From positions 4,402,001-4,466,000 of the forward strand of contig NZ_JAFQ01000004.1 of assembly GCF_000526215.1 (NCBI RefSeq): DNA of 64,000 nt, given 5' to 3'. The stretch is from Nocardia sp. BMG51109. GTDB taxonomy: Bacteria > Actinomycetota > Actinomycetes > Mycobacteriales > Mycobacteriaceae. Shown here in pieces: positions 33,575-42,465 of this stretch. A model generated the notes under the pieces. The model was not told where the DNA came from. It did not search any database and saw only the letters and a list, made by a program, of their open reading frames with translations. Both the position numbers and the translations under genes were made by a program. The first letter of the stretch is position 1; every line of letters begins with the position of its first letter.

Positions 33575-35260
33575 TCAATCCGCCGAGGACCGATTCCCCG
33601 AGGCCGGCGCCCCGGCGTACCAGGGCACCGAGGCGACCAGGCGCCTGGTGTACTCCTCCCGCGGGGCCTCCAGGATCTCGGCCGCGGTGCCGTGCTCCAC
33701 CAGCGTTCCCCGCCGAATGACGCTGACGGTGTCCGCGAACTGCCGGACGACGCCGAGATCGTGGGAGATGAACAGGTAGGTCAGCCCCAGTCGTTCCTGG
33801 AGTTCGGCCAGCAGGTCGAGGATCCGGGTCTGGACCGACACGTCCAGCGCCGAGGTCGGCTCGTCGAGGATGAGCAGCCGCGGCTCGAGCGCCAGTGCCC
33901 GGGCGATCGCCACCCGCTGGCGCTGACCGCCGGACAGCCGGCCCGTGGTGAGCCCGGCCGCCGATTTGGCGCCGAGACCGACCAGGTCGAGCAGTGCGCG
34001 GGCCCGCTCGGCGCGCTCGGACCGGGTGCCGATCCGATGGCGCACCAGCGGTTCGGCGACGAGGTAGTCGATGCTGCGCGCCGGATCCAGCGAGGTGAAC
34101 GGGTTCTGGTACACCAGTTGCAGATTGCGCCGCAGCTGCTTCAGCTCCCGCCTCCCGGTCGCCGACACCGCGGCCCCGCCGAGCGAGACCTGCCCGCTGT
34201 CCTGCTGCTCCAGGCGCATGATGATCCGGCCGATGGTGGACTTGCCCGAACCGGACTCCCCGACCAGCGCGTGCGTGGTCGCGCGCGGCACCGCGAAGGA
34301 CACGCCGTCGACCGCGGTGATCGCCGACGCGCCCTTGCCGAAGGTCTTCACCAGACCGGTCACCTCGAGGGCCGTCTCGCGACGATCGTGTGTGGCCGTG
34401 CGCCGTCGCCGGGTCTCGGCGTATTTGCCGGGCGCCAGGGCCGGAACGTCGGCGAGCAGGCGCCGGGCGGTGTCCGATCGCGGAGTGCGCAGTAGCTCCG
34501 CGGCCGGGCCGTGCTCCTGGATGCGCCCGCCCTCCAGCGCGATGACCGAATCGGACCGCTGCGCCGCCAGGGCGAGATCGTGGGTGACGAACAGGAGCCC
34601 GACGCCCAGCTCGTTCTTCAGCGAGTCCAGCAGCTCCAGAATCGACTGCTGCACAGTCACATCCAGTGCCGAGGTCGGCTCGTCGGCGACGATCAGCGAC
34701 GGGTTCCCGGCGATGGCGTTGGCGATCAGCACGCGCTGCAGCATGCCGCCCGACAGCTCGTGCGGATACCGGCCGGCGACCACGACCGGGTCGGGCAGAT
34801 GTACCCGGCTCAGCAGGTCGACCACCTGCTCCCGGTAGGCGGCCCGCGCGCGACGCGCGTCGCGGCCGAGGAGCCGGACGCCGAGCAGATCCCGGTGCCC
34901 GAGGCTCTCGGCGAGCTGCGCTCCCACGGTGCGCACCGGATTCAGCGAATGGGACGGATCCTGCGGAACATAGCCCAGGCGCCGCCCGCGCAGCGCGCGA
35001 AATTCCTTGGCGCTCATCGTGAGCAGGTCCCGGCCGTCGAATCCGACCACACCGCTCACCCGCGCGCCGACGTGCGACAGCAGCCGCAGCACCGCGTTCG
35101 CTATGGTCGACTTGCCCGAGCCCGACTGGCCGATCAGGGCGAGGGTTTCGCCGGGCGCCACGTCGAAGGACACGTCCTCGACCGTCGGCGCGGCGCCACC
35201 GGGATAGCTCACCGACAGGTTCCGCACGGACAGCAGGGCCGCGCCGTTGCCCTCGCTCAT
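33575..35260 (-). CDS. Oligopeptide-type ABC transporter, fused double ATPase (DppD-DppF)
   Basis: A 561-residue protein holding two complete nucleotide-binding domains. The first has Walker A GQSGSGKST, signature ELSGGMLQRVLIA and Walker B LIVADEPTSALD. The second has GESGSGKST, LSGGQRQRVAIA and LLILDEPTSALD, and HD switch motifs follow both. The domains correspond to the separate DppD and DppF subunits of dipeptide/nickel importers, fused as is common in actinobacteria. ATG 35260 overlaps the stop of the upstream permease gene (ATGA). It ends the four-gene operon SBP-permease-permease-ATPase. Confidence 0.93.
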   Translation of the reverse strand: MSEGNGAALLSVRNLSVSYPGGAAPTVEDVSFDVAPGETLALIGQSGSGKSTIANAVLRLLSHVGARVSGVVGFDGRDLLTMSAKEFRALRGRRLGYVPQDPSHSLNPVRTVGAQLAESLGHRDLLGVRLLGRDARRARAAYREQVVDLLSRVHLPDPVVVAGRYPHELSGGMLQRVLIANAIAGNPSLIVADEPTSALDVTVQQSILELLDSLKNELGVGLLFVTHDLALAAQRSDSVIALEGGRIQEHGPAAELLRTPRSDTARRLLADVPALAPGKYAETRRRRTATHDRRETALEVTGLVKTFGKGASAITAVDGVSFAVPRATTHALVGESGSGKSTIGRIIMRLEQQDSGQVSLGGAAVSATGRRELKQLRRNLQLVYQNPFTSLDPARSIDYLVAEPLVRHRIGTRSERAERARALLDLVGLGAKSAAGLTTGRLSGGQRQRVAIARALALEPRLLILDEPTSALDVSVQTRILDLLAELQERLGLTYLFISHDLGVVRQFADTVSVIRRGTLVEHGTAAEILEAPREEYTRRLVASVPWYAGAPASGNRSSAD

Positions 35261-36150
35261 CGGGTCACCGCCAGCAGCCGGCTCGCCCGGTTCAGCGACA
35301 GGCAGGTCACGATGATCACCAGGCCGGGGAAGAACACGATCCACCAGTGCCGGTCCATGTAGTTCTTGCCGTCGGACACGAGGATGCCCCAGTCGGGCGC
35401 GGGGGGCGGGTTGCCGTACCCCAGATAGGCCAGGCCGGCGATGACGATCAGCGCCATGCCGAATTGCAGTACGGCCAAGGCGATCACGCTGCGATAGACG
35501 TTCGGCAGCACGTGCACGAACAGCACCGTCAACGGCCCGCAGCCCACCAGCCGCGACGATTCCACGTAGTTCAGGCTCGTCACGCGCAACACCTCCGAAC
35601 GCATCAACCGCGCGAAGATCGCCACCGCGGAGATTCCCGTCGCGATCGCCGCGTTCGTCGTGCTGAAGCCCAGCGAGGTGACCACCACCATGGCCAGCAG
35701 GAAGCTGGGAACGGCGAGCAGCGCGTCGGTGAACCGGCCGATCACCGCATCGATGGCGCCGCGGAAGTAGCCGCCGGTCAGACCGAGCAGCGACCCCGCG
35801 ACAAGCGCGATCGCCACGGCGATCACCGCGGTGAGCAGCGAGCTCCGGGTGCCGTGCACGGTGCGGCTGAAGATGTCGCGGCCCAGGTTGTCGGTGCCGA
35901 ACAGGTGTCGCGCGCTCGGGCCCTGGAACTTCTCGGCCGTCACGCCGTCGAACGGGTCCTGGTGCGCGAACAGCGACGGGAACAGTGCCCAGAGCACGAT
36001 GACCAGCAGCACGGTCACCGCGAGCGTCGGCACCACCGCCCGCCCGAATCGCCGTCGCGGACGGGCGGAGACCACCTCCTCCCGCGCGGGTCGGACGCCG
36101 CCCGCGACAGCGGTGCGGTCGGACTCCTCCTTGATCAGCACATCGGTCAT
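35257..36150 (-). CDS. Oligopeptide-type ABC transporter permease (DppC-like)
   Basis: A 297-residue permease. A cytoplasmic N-terminal tail precedes the first helix (VPTLAVTVLLVIVLWALFPSLF), then AHQDPFDGVTAEKFQGPSARHLFGTDNLGRDIFSRTVHGTRSSL, the hallmark N-terminal segment of DppC/OppC (the GTDxLGRDxxSR motif). Five further helices follow with the coupling loop SSRLVGCGPLTVLFVHVLPN. It overlaps its neighbours by 4 bases on each side, so it is translated with them. It pairs with the DppB-like subunit in the membrane. Confidence 0.94.
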   Translation of the reverse strand: MTDVLIKEESDRTAVAGGVRPAREEVVSARPRRRFGRAVVPTLAVTVLLVIVLWALFPSLFAHQDPFDGVTAEKFQGPSARHLFGTDNLGRDIFSRTVHGTRSSLLTAVIAVAIALVAGSLLGLTGGYFRGAIDAVIGRFTDALLAVPSFLLAMVVVTSLGFSTTNAAIATGISAVAIFARLMRSEVLRVTSLNYVESSRLVGCGPLTVLFVHVLPNVYRSVIALAVLQFGMALIVIAGLAYLGYGNPPPAPDWGILVSDGKNYMDRHWWIVFFPGLVIIVTCLSLNRASRLLAVTR

Positions 36151-37136
36151 GCCTGCGCGTTCCCTTCCCGGGCCCTTCCGGCGGGCCCGCGTGCCGATCT
36201 CCGCAGCCGCGGATCCAGCAGCGGATAGGTGAGATCCACGATCAGATTGATCACCAGGAACACCACCGCCGCGAGCACCACGCCGCCCTGCAGCACCGGC
36301 ACGTCCTTGTTGGTGACGGCCTTCTCGATGACCGAGCCGATACCGGTGCGCCCGAAGATGGTTTCGGTGATCACCGCGCCACCGATCACCTCGCCGACGG
36401 TCACGCCGATCACGGTCAGCGTCGGCAATGCCGCCGGACGCAGCAGATGCCGGACGAAGATGTACGGCGTGGTGAGCCCCTTGGCCTCGGCGACGATCGC
36501 GTACGGCTCGTGCCGCACCGAATCGAGCGAATAGACGAAAACCTGTGTGATCTGGCTGGATACGGGGATGGCCAGGGCGATCGCCGCGGGAATCGCGGCC
36601 ACCGGCCCCTGATACCGGGTGATGTCGAACCAGCCCAGCCGGAAGGCGAACAGATCGATCAGCAGCAGGCCGATCAGGAAGTTCGGCAGCGACAGGAACA
36701 GCGACGGCACCGACCGCAGCAGCGTGCCGCCGTACCGCGGCGGCAGATAGTGCGCGCCGACCGCGATCACCAGCGCCAGCAGTAGTGCCAGCGCGAGCGC
36801 CAGCACCGACAGGGTGATCGTCGACACCGCCGCGTGCCGATAGATCTCCGACACCGGGCGCGTCGAGGCCAGCGACAGTCCGAGGTCACCGTGCGCGAAC
36901 CGGCCTATCGAATACCACAGCTGTTCCAGGACAGGACGATCGAGGCGGTAATAGGCGAGCAGCGCATCGATCTGCTCGGCGGAATAGTTGTTCTGCGGAT
37001 CCCGCAGGCGGTTGGTGATCGGGTTGCCGGGGATCACGGTGACGATCACGAACACCACCGCGTAGACGAGCACGACGGTGATCAGGGCCTGCACCGTCTT
37101 CCACGCGGTCACCCGCAGATGGTCGGTGGCGCGCAT
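36147..37136 (-). CDS. Oligopeptide-type ABC transporter permease (DppB-like)
   Basis: A 329-residue permease of the DppB/OppB type. The first helix (VQALITVVLVYAVVFVIVTVIPGNP) is followed by a large extracytoplasmic loop (SAEQIDALLAYYRLDRPVLEQLWYSIGRFAHGDLGLSL), then five helices and the coupling motif VAEAKGLTTPYIFVRHLLRPAALPTLTVIG. GGAVITETIFGRTGIG marks the family C-terminus. The ATG at 37136 shares its A with the stop of the binding-protein gene. The gene is the second member of the operon. Confidence 0.94.
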   Translation of the reverse strand: MRATDHLRVTAWKTVQALITVVLVYAVVFVIVTVIPGNPITNRLRDPQNNYSAEQIDALLAYYRLDRPVLEQLWYSIGRFAHGDLGLSLASTRPVSEIYRHAAVSTITLSVLALALALLLALVIAVGAHYLPPRYGGTLLRSVPSLFLSLPNFLIGLLLIDLFAFRLGWFDITRYQGPVAAIPAAIALAIPVSSQITQVFVYSLDSVRHEPYAIVAEAKGLTTPYIFVRHLLRPAALPTLTVIGVTVGEVIGGAVITETIFGRTGIGSVIEKAVTNKDVPVLQGGVVLAAVVFLVINLIVDLTYPLLDPRLRRSARGPAGRAREGNAQA

Positions 37137-38755
37137 CAGCTGTCGGATCCTTGTCTCGCGTCCAGCGTCGCGTCGTAGAAGACCAGTCGGCCCAGTCCGG
37201 TGGCGTCGAGACCGTGCACGTGGGGCGCGGTCGCGAAGGTCTCGTAGATCTGGTGCAGGGGAATGAAATACGCCTGATCGATCAGCAGCCGTTGCAGATC
37301 GGCGAGCAAGGGGTGCAGTTGCTCGGGGGACGAGGCGGCGACGATGCCGGCCAGCAGGTCGTCCAGAGTTGGGTTGCCGGCGCGGAAGACATTCTGCTTC
37401 TTGCTTCCCCACCAGCTCACCAGCGAGGTGAAGCTGTACATCGACCAATGGATCTCGTACACGGGCAGTTTCGGGCTCAGCGTCTGCGTGGTGTAGCTGT
37501 TGAAGTCGGTGCCCCGGATCTGCAACTCGATCCCGAGCTTGCGCAATTGCTGTGCGACGAGCTGTAATTCGGTTCCCGAGGTGGTGATGTACACCGACGG
37601 ATAGACGTACAGGCTCAGGCGGCGGCCGTCCCGGGTCCGGTATCCGTCGCCGTCGCGGCCGGTCCAGCCCGCCTCGTCCAGGAGCCGGCCGGCGAGGGCC
37701 GGGTCGTAGGCGAATTCCTTGCTCAGGTCGAGCGTTCCCTCGACGTTGTCCTGGAAGATCGAATGCGCGGGCTCCCAATTCTCGTTGTACAGCGTCGTCA
37801 GCAGATCCTGCCGATCGAGCCCGTGCTGGACGGCGCGCCGCACCCGGACGTCGCCGACGTGGTCGGCGGTCAAGCGCAGCTGCAATCCGTACACGGCGCC
37901 CAGGTATTTCGAGTACAGCAGGTGGTATCCGGCCTCGGCCAGCCGCTTCTCCTCGGTGGGCTCGACGTAGTGGATGACGTCGGCCTGGCCGGCCTCGAGC
38001 GCGCGCACCCGCAGGCCGTCTTCCTTCAGGGCGTTGAAGGTGAGCCGTTCGATCTGCGCGGGACCGGCGTGCGGTGCCCCGGCGCGGGGCCAGTCGTAGT
38101 CGCCGCGGCGTCGCAGGACGACCTGCTTCTCCGGATCGACCGAGGACACCGTATAGGGCCCGGTGGCAACGACATTCGCGAGATCCGACTGGTACTCGAG
38201 GCTGCCGTTGATCGTGGATTCGGCCAGCATGCCCGTGGTGAGACCGGTCAATGCCTCGGGCAGGCCGTTACCCGGCGTCTCGAGCGTCACCTCGACGGTG
38301 TCGTCGCCGACAGGCGTGGCGGACCGGAAGCTTTGGGGCATATTGGCATTGCGGGGAATGCCGCGCGTCTTGTCGCCCAGTCCCAGCAGGTTCAGATTGT
38401 CCGCCGCGACCCGGGCGTCGAATCGTGTGCCGTCCGAGAACGTCACGCCGCGCCGGAGGTGGAAGGAATAGCGCAGCCCATCCGGTGAGACGTCCCAGCT
38501 CCGCGCCAGATACGGCTCGACGGAACCGTCCTTGTCGCGGTAGAGCAGCGTGTCGACGATCTGGCTCCAGACCTGCCCGGAGAACCAGTCGCTGGTCTCC
38601 TGCTGCTGCCACGACCCGCGCAGCTGCCCCAGCAGTACCGTCACGCCGCGGCCGGCATCGCCGGGCTCCTCGACCGCAGGCCCCGCGCAGCCGGCGAGTA
38701 CCACGGTGGCGAGCAGCATCGCCGCGACCGCACGCACGCGCTTACCGGGGCTCAT
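37136..38755 (-). CDS. Oligopeptide-type ABC transporter substrate-binding lipoprotein
   Basis: A 539-residue SBP_bac_5 lipoprotein: signal peptide with lipobox VLAGC (Cys near residue 23), then LLYRDKDGSVEPYLARSWDVSPDGLRYSFHLRRGVTFSDGTRFDA, the classic family-5 opening, and VRRAVQHGLDRQDLL in the middle. Family members bind peptides, nickel-chelator complexes, opines, sugars or siderophores, so the ligand is open. It is the first gene of the operon and begins 277 bp from the next gene. Both importers at 30.7-38.8 kb face each other and could serve related nutrients, although nothing in the sequence proves that. Confidence 0.92.
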   Translation of the reverse strand: MSPGKRVRAVAAMLLATVVLAGCAGPAVEEPGDAGRGVTVLLGQLRGSWQQQETSDWFSGQVWSQIVDTLLYRDKDGSVEPYLARSWDVSPDGLRYSFHLRRGVTFSDGTRFDARVAADNLNLLGLGDKTRGIPRNANMPQSFRSATPVGDDTVEVTLETPGNGLPEALTGLTTGMLAESTINGSLEYQSDLANVVATGPYTVSSVDPEKQVVLRRRGDYDWPRAGAPHAGPAQIERLTFNALKEDGLRVRALEAGQADVIHYVEPTEEKRLAEAGYHLLYSKYLGAVYGLQLRLTADHVGDVRVRRAVQHGLDRQDLLTTLYNENWEPAHSIFQDNVEGTLDLSKEFAYDPALAGRLLDEAGWTGRDGDGYRTRDGRRLSLYVYPSVYITTSGTELQLVAQQLRKLGIELQIRGTDFNSYTTQTLSPKLPVYEIHWSMYSFTSLVSWWGSKKQNVFRAGNPTLDDLLAGIVAASSPEQLHPLLADLQRLLIDQAYFIPLHQIYETFATAPHVHGLDATGLGRLVFYDATLDARQGSDS

Positions 38756-39032
38756 CGTCCCCGCGCTTCATCGATTTCGGAATTCCTGTGTGAGTCACGG
38801 CAATTGAGCCCCGATGTGGTCCTGATGAACGAATCACTGTCGCAGAAAAGGATGTGTCTCCCACCCCGCGCACCGACAGGGTTTGATCCACCTTGATTCT
38901 TGGATTCGTCGGTAAGAGATTCTTTACCGATCGTGAAGCGAGAAACGACCCACAATTCCGATCCCGGTTCCGTATGTTCTTCCGGGAGGTCGCGACCACG
39001 TCCCGCGAGCGGCGTGGCTCGCTGCGTGCCGG

Positions 39033-39524
39033 TCAGAACGTGGTCGGCGAATTCACGAAAACGGCTGCGAGGGTTTCCAGTCCGCGCCGGTCCGTGTCGT
39101 CGAATCGCCCGGGGCGAGGGCTGTCGAGATCGAGGACGCCGATCAGGGTGTCGTCGCGGATCAGCGGCACCACGATCTCCGACCGGGAATCGGCGTCGCA
39201 GGCGATATGCCCCGGAAAGGTATGGACATCGGGAACGAGCTGGGTGCGGCGGGTCTCGGCGGCGGTACCGCACACACCCTTCCCGAGGGCGATCCGGACG
39301 CACGCCGGTTTACCCTGAAACGGGCCGACCACCAGTTCGTGTCCGTCGTAGAAGTAGAAGCCGGCCCAGTTCACCTCCAGCAGTGAGTGGTACACGAGGG
39401 CACTCAGGTTGGCGGCGTTGGCGATCCGGTCGGGTTCCCCCGCCAGCAGCGCCGCGGCCTGTCCGGCGAGCTGGTCGTACCCGGTGGCGCGATCTCCGGT
39501 GAGCGGGACAGGATCGAAGGTCAT
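39033..39524 (-). CDS. msrC: Free methionine-(R)-sulfoxide reductase (GAF domain)
   Basis: A 163-residue GAF-domain enzyme with the fRMsr signature: NAANLSALVYHSLLEVNWAGFYFYDGHELVVGPFQGKPACVRI, then GKGVCGTAAETRRTQLVPDVHTFPGHIACDADSRSEIVVPL. The three conserved cysteines (in KPAC, GVCG and HIAC) correspond to the catalytic and resolving residues of YebR/MsrC. It reduces free methionine-R-sulfoxide using thioredoxin, repairing oxidative damage. The ATG at 39524 is used. The gene is on its own; the neighbouring peptide-type importer is transcribed in the same direction, with 277 bp between. Confidence 0.93.
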   Translation of the reverse strand: MTFDPVPLTGDRATGYDQLAGQAAALLAGEPDRIANAANLSALVYHSLLEVNWAGFYFYDGHELVVGPFQGKPACVRIALGKGVCGTAAETRRTQLVPDVHTFPGHIACDADSRSEIVVPLIRDDTLIGVLDLDSPRPGRFDDTDRRGLETLAAVFVNSPTTF

Positions 39525-39905
39525 GGCCGCCGATGGTAGCCCGCGACTCGGCGCCCGCCGCCCATCCCACGATGAAACCGCCTGTAAATCAGCGAGTTTC
39601 GATATCCGATCGCAGTGAGTGAAATACCACGTGCGTGCGTGGCGGGACGCCTCCGATGGTGTCGCGCTCGGGTGCAGTGTCGAACCCGGCTGGGAGCGCC
39701 GAGGTTTCGGGTCCGTTCGAGCAGCCGCCGACGTCCGTGTCCCGACCCGCGAATCGGCAGTCGGCATTTTCCGCAGGGCGATTCTAATCCGTGTCCCGCG
39801 AATCGGCTCCGGCATACAGTCCGAATTGGGCTTTCGCGCACGGCGACAGCGGTTTTCGGCCCGCATCGGCCATGTTCGAGTATTCACGGGAGGGGATATC
39901 TGCTC
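39525..39905. other. Intergenic stretch upstream of the small-protein/MFS operon
   Basis: About 380 bases between divergent genes. I find no gene in it. The word CCCGCGAATCGGC occurs twice (near 39755 and 39797), possibly as a regulatory repeat. The last bases include GGAGGGG, the ribosome-binding site of the next small gene. Confidence 0.4.
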
Positions 39906-40100
39906 ATGACCATCAATGTCACCCACGACGCCCTGCCGGTGAACGACCAGGCTTTCGTGTCGACCACGACCCGCCGGGAATTCTCGGCCGATGACCTGTC
40001 GCGACTGCTCGGGGGCGAGGTCTACGCCTTCCGGGTGCGGGATCTGCACCGTGTCGCGTGGCTGCCGCTGCGCTTCCAGAAGCGGAAGTCGGCGATATGA
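39906..40100 (+). CDS. Small unknown protein (64 residues) coupled to an MFS transporter
   Basis: A 64-residue protein: an N-terminal half with MTINVTHDALPVNDQAFV, an acidic helix (EFSADDLSRLLGGEVYAFRV) and a basic end (RFQKRKSAI). GGAGGGG lies 9 bases before ATG 39906, a strong start signal. Its stop overlaps the ATG of the MFS gene (ATGA), so they are translated together. I recognise no family. It lacks the Cys/Ser/Thr-rich core usual for lanthipeptide-like precursors, so a RiPP precursor role is only one possibility; a regulatory or accessory role is equally open. Confidence 0.68.
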   Translation: MTINVTHDALPVNDQAFVSTTTRREFSADDLSRLLGGEVYAFRVRDLHRVAWLPLRFQKRKSAI

Positions 40101-41491
40101 GCGAAACCATCGAGACGTCTGCTCCCGAGCCGACACCGGCCTCGCCCGCACGACGCACGGCCGGCTTCCTCGGCCTGGCCATCGCCTCGTTCCTCGGCTG
40201 CGTCGACCTCACGATCGTCACGACCGCGCTGCCGTCCATCACCCACGATCTGGACACGTCGCTCGGTGTAGCGCAGTTGGTCCTGAGTGCCTTCCTCACC
40301 GCCCTGGCCATGTTCATGGTGACCGCGGGTCGGCTGGGAGATCACTTGGGGCGCAAGCAAACTCTGTTGATCGGCATCGCGGTGTTCGTGCTCGCCTCGG
40401 TGGGCGCGGCACTCTCACCGTCGGTCGGCCCGCTGGTGGTGGCCCGCTTCGTCCAGGGGGCCGCGTGCGCGATCCTCTACACGGGGACCTCGACGCTGGT
40501 CGAGACCCTGTTTCCGGCGGGGGCCCGCGGTCGCGCTGTCGGCCGGCTGTATGCGGTCAACGGCGTCGGCCTCGCGCTCGGGCCGGTGCTCGGCGGCCTG
40601 CTGGTTCCGGCCTTCGGGTGGGCGGCCGTGTTCTGGATCAACGTCCCGTTCGGCGTCGCGGCGCTGGCCGCCATCGCCGTCGCGGTGCCCGCACCGGCGC
40701 CGAGCCCGCGGGTAGGGCTGGATCTGCCCGGCCAGGCGCTGGTCGCGGTGACCGTCGCGGCGCTGGTCGCGGTGGCCTCGCTGCCGGAGACGACGGGCCG
40801 GCTGAGCACGCCGGTCGTGATCGCCGTGGTGCTGGCGGTTCTCGGCGCCGCCGCGACCGCTGTGGTGGAGCGCCGCGCGCGTACCCCCCTGTTGCGACTG
40901 GCGCTGTTCACGCACCCGCGTTTCCGTGTCGCGCTCGCCTCGGACTTCTTTCTGGCCGTCTTCTATGCCTCGGCACTGCTCGTCCTGCCGCCGTACCTGG
41001 CCGATCGCCACGCTCTCGATGTCCGTGCTACGGGCCTGTTGCTGCTTCTGGTGAGCGCCACCATGGCACTCACGTCCCCGCGCGTCGGGCGATGGGTCGA
41101 CCGCAACGGCCCCACGCTGCCGCTGAAGTGGGGCTTCGGTGCGTTCGCCGGCACCGCCGTCCTCGTCGTGGTGGGCGCGCTGAGCGGATCGCTACCGGCG
41201 CTGCTCATCGGGTTCGTATTCTTCGGCGCCGGCTGGGCCCTCATTCTCGCGCCCGCGACTCTCGCCGCACTCTCGGCCGTCGACGCCGACGAGTCGGGCT
41301 TCGCGGTCGGCGCGTCGTGGACCTTCCACAATCTGGGCGGCGCGTTGGGCGCCGCGGTCGCCGCCGGACTGTACGCGGCGCCCGGTCCGCAGACCGGACT
41401 CGCCCGCGTCGGGGTCGTACTGCTGCTCGCGGCGATCGTGGGACTGCTCGCGAACCTGCTCATCACCCGTTCCACGCAGGCCGAACGATGA
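40097..41491 (+). CDS. MFS drug/metabolite exporter (DHA2-like, 14 TM)
   Basis: A 464-residue major facilitator with about 14 hydrophobic segments. The N-terminus has FLGCVDLTIVTTALPSITHDL (motif D-like) and GRLGDHLGRKQTLLIGIAVFVLASVGAAL (motif A, G-x-L-x-D-x-x-G-R-K). GVGLALGPVLGGLLV is motif C, the antiporter signature. The closest type is the EmrB/QacA proton-driven exporter family. It is translationally coupled to the 64-residue protein before it and to the FGE-like frame after it (ATGA overlap), which suggests it exported the product of a now-degraded cluster. Confidence 0.92.
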   Translation: MSETIETSAPEPTPASPARRTAGFLGLAIASFLGCVDLTIVTTALPSITHDLDTSLGVAQLVLSAFLTALAMFMVTAGRLGDHLGRKQTLLIGIAVFVLASVGAALSPSVGPLVVARFVQGAACAILYTGTSTLVETLFPAGARGRAVGRLYAVNGVGLALGPVLGGLLVPAFGWAAVFWINVPFGVAALAAIAVAVPAPAPSPRVGLDLPGQALVAVTVAALVAVASLPETTGRLSTPVVIAVVLAVLGAAATAVVERRARTPLLRLALFTHPRFRVALASDFFLAVFYASALLVLPPYLADRHALDVRATGLLLLLVSATMALTSPRVGRWVDRNGPTLPLKWGFGAFAGTAVLVVVGALSGSLPALLIGFVFFGAGWALILAPATLAALSAVDADESGFAVGASWTFHNLGGALGAAVAAGLYAAPGPQTGLARVGVVLLLAAIVGLLANLLITRSTQAER

Positions 41492-42356
41492 CCGTGCTCG
41501 GAACTCCCAGCAAACACCCCCGCTGGTCCGCGCCGACCGAATCACTGGCCACCGCAGCCGGTTTCGCGACCGCGTGCACCGGCGGCGATGCCGATCCGGG
41601 CACCCTGCGATATGGCTTGTCGTCTGCACCGACACCCCCGACGAGCACACCGCCGTCGAGGGGAACGGCTCGGCGCTCCCGCGCAGTAGAGACACAGGTC
41701 CGGCCTTCGACATCGACGCCTTCGCCCAATCGACCCGAACCCGTCACCCGGTAGACGGCAGGTCATCTGGATTCCGAAGGGTCTATCTGTCCGGGCCGCA
41801 GGACAAACCCGAATGGGTGCCGGGCTTCTGGATCGACGCTTTTTCTGTCACAAACGGTGACTACTCCCGATTTGTCGCCGCCACCTGCCATATGCCGCCC
41901 CAGCACTGGCCGGACGGGTGCCCACCATCGGACATCGTCGAACGTCCCGTCGTATGGGTTACCCACGACGATGCCACCGCATACGCGCAATGGGCATGCA
42001 AGCGCCTCCCCAACAGCTTGGAATGGGAGAAAGCCGCGCGTGGCACGCGCGGCAATGTCTACCCGTGGGGAAATCAGGCCACCCCGCCAAATGCAATGTT
42101 CGCGGCAGCGGTCCCGGAAGACCACGCCGGTCGACAATTACAAAGCGGCGCAAGCCCATTCGGCGCCTTCGACATGTGCGGCAACGTGTGGGAATGGCAG
42201 GCAAGTGAAACCACCACCGGGAGATACGAACTTAAAGGCAGCGCCTTCACCTCTCCGTTCGACCGGGCAGCCCCCGCGGCCCACAACGACGCCGACCATA
42301 CCATGTGCGACGACGACACCGGATTCCGTTGCGCCACTTCCGATGTGAATGAATGA
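41488..42356 (+). pseudogene. SUMF1/FGE-sulfatase-like gene with frameshifts
   Basis: Translation would begin at ATG 41488 (overlapping the MFS stop) with MTVLGTPSKHPRWSAPTESLA, but that frame ends at a TAG at 41752. A second frame takes over near 41605 (WLVVCTDTPDEHTAVEGNG), and at 41756-41782 a third frame holds RQVIWIPKG, the normal opening of the domain. The main FGE-type domain then runs PEWVPGFWIDAFSVTNGDYSRFV, CKRLPNSLEWEKAARGT, GNVYPWG, FDMCGNVWEWQAS and TGFRCA to the TGA at 42354-42356. At least two frameshifts are needed. The two active-site cysteines of copper FGE are absent, so even the parent was not a sulfatase-maturating FGE. GC is lower than nearby. Confidence 0.68.
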
Positions 42357-42465
42357 GATCAGGTATGAAGGGGCCGGGTGCATCGGTTCGGTCGTCGCTC
42401 ATCGGCTCGTGGAGGTCGGTCACGACGTCGAGATCGTCGATAAATTGTCGACCGCGTGGGCTCAG
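42353..42465 (+). pseudogene. Stub of an NAD-dependent sugar epimerase
   Basis: An ATG at 42353 overlaps the preceding stop. Two bases out of its frame the sequence reads EGAGCIGSVVAHRLVEVGH, then DVEIVDKLSTAW. This is the Rossmann opening of extended SDR epimerases such as GalE (GGAGFIGSxVAxxLVxxGHxVxxxDxLSTG). Homology stops after about 35 codons, and TAG closes that frame at 42525. It is therefore the 5' fragment of an epimerase gene, truncated and frameshifted, continuing the decayed cluster toward the tRNA. Confidence 0.6.

Noticed and set aside
39906..40100. 64-residue protein as a RiPP precursor
   Set aside because: No Cys/Ser/Thr-rich core, no leader/core boundary and no typical modifying enzyme such as LanM, YcaO or radical SAM nearby; kept only as a possibility.
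41488..42356. Functional formylglycine-generating enzyme with a sulfatase partner
   Set aside because: Active-site cysteines are missing, frame shifts are present and no sulfatase gene is in the window.
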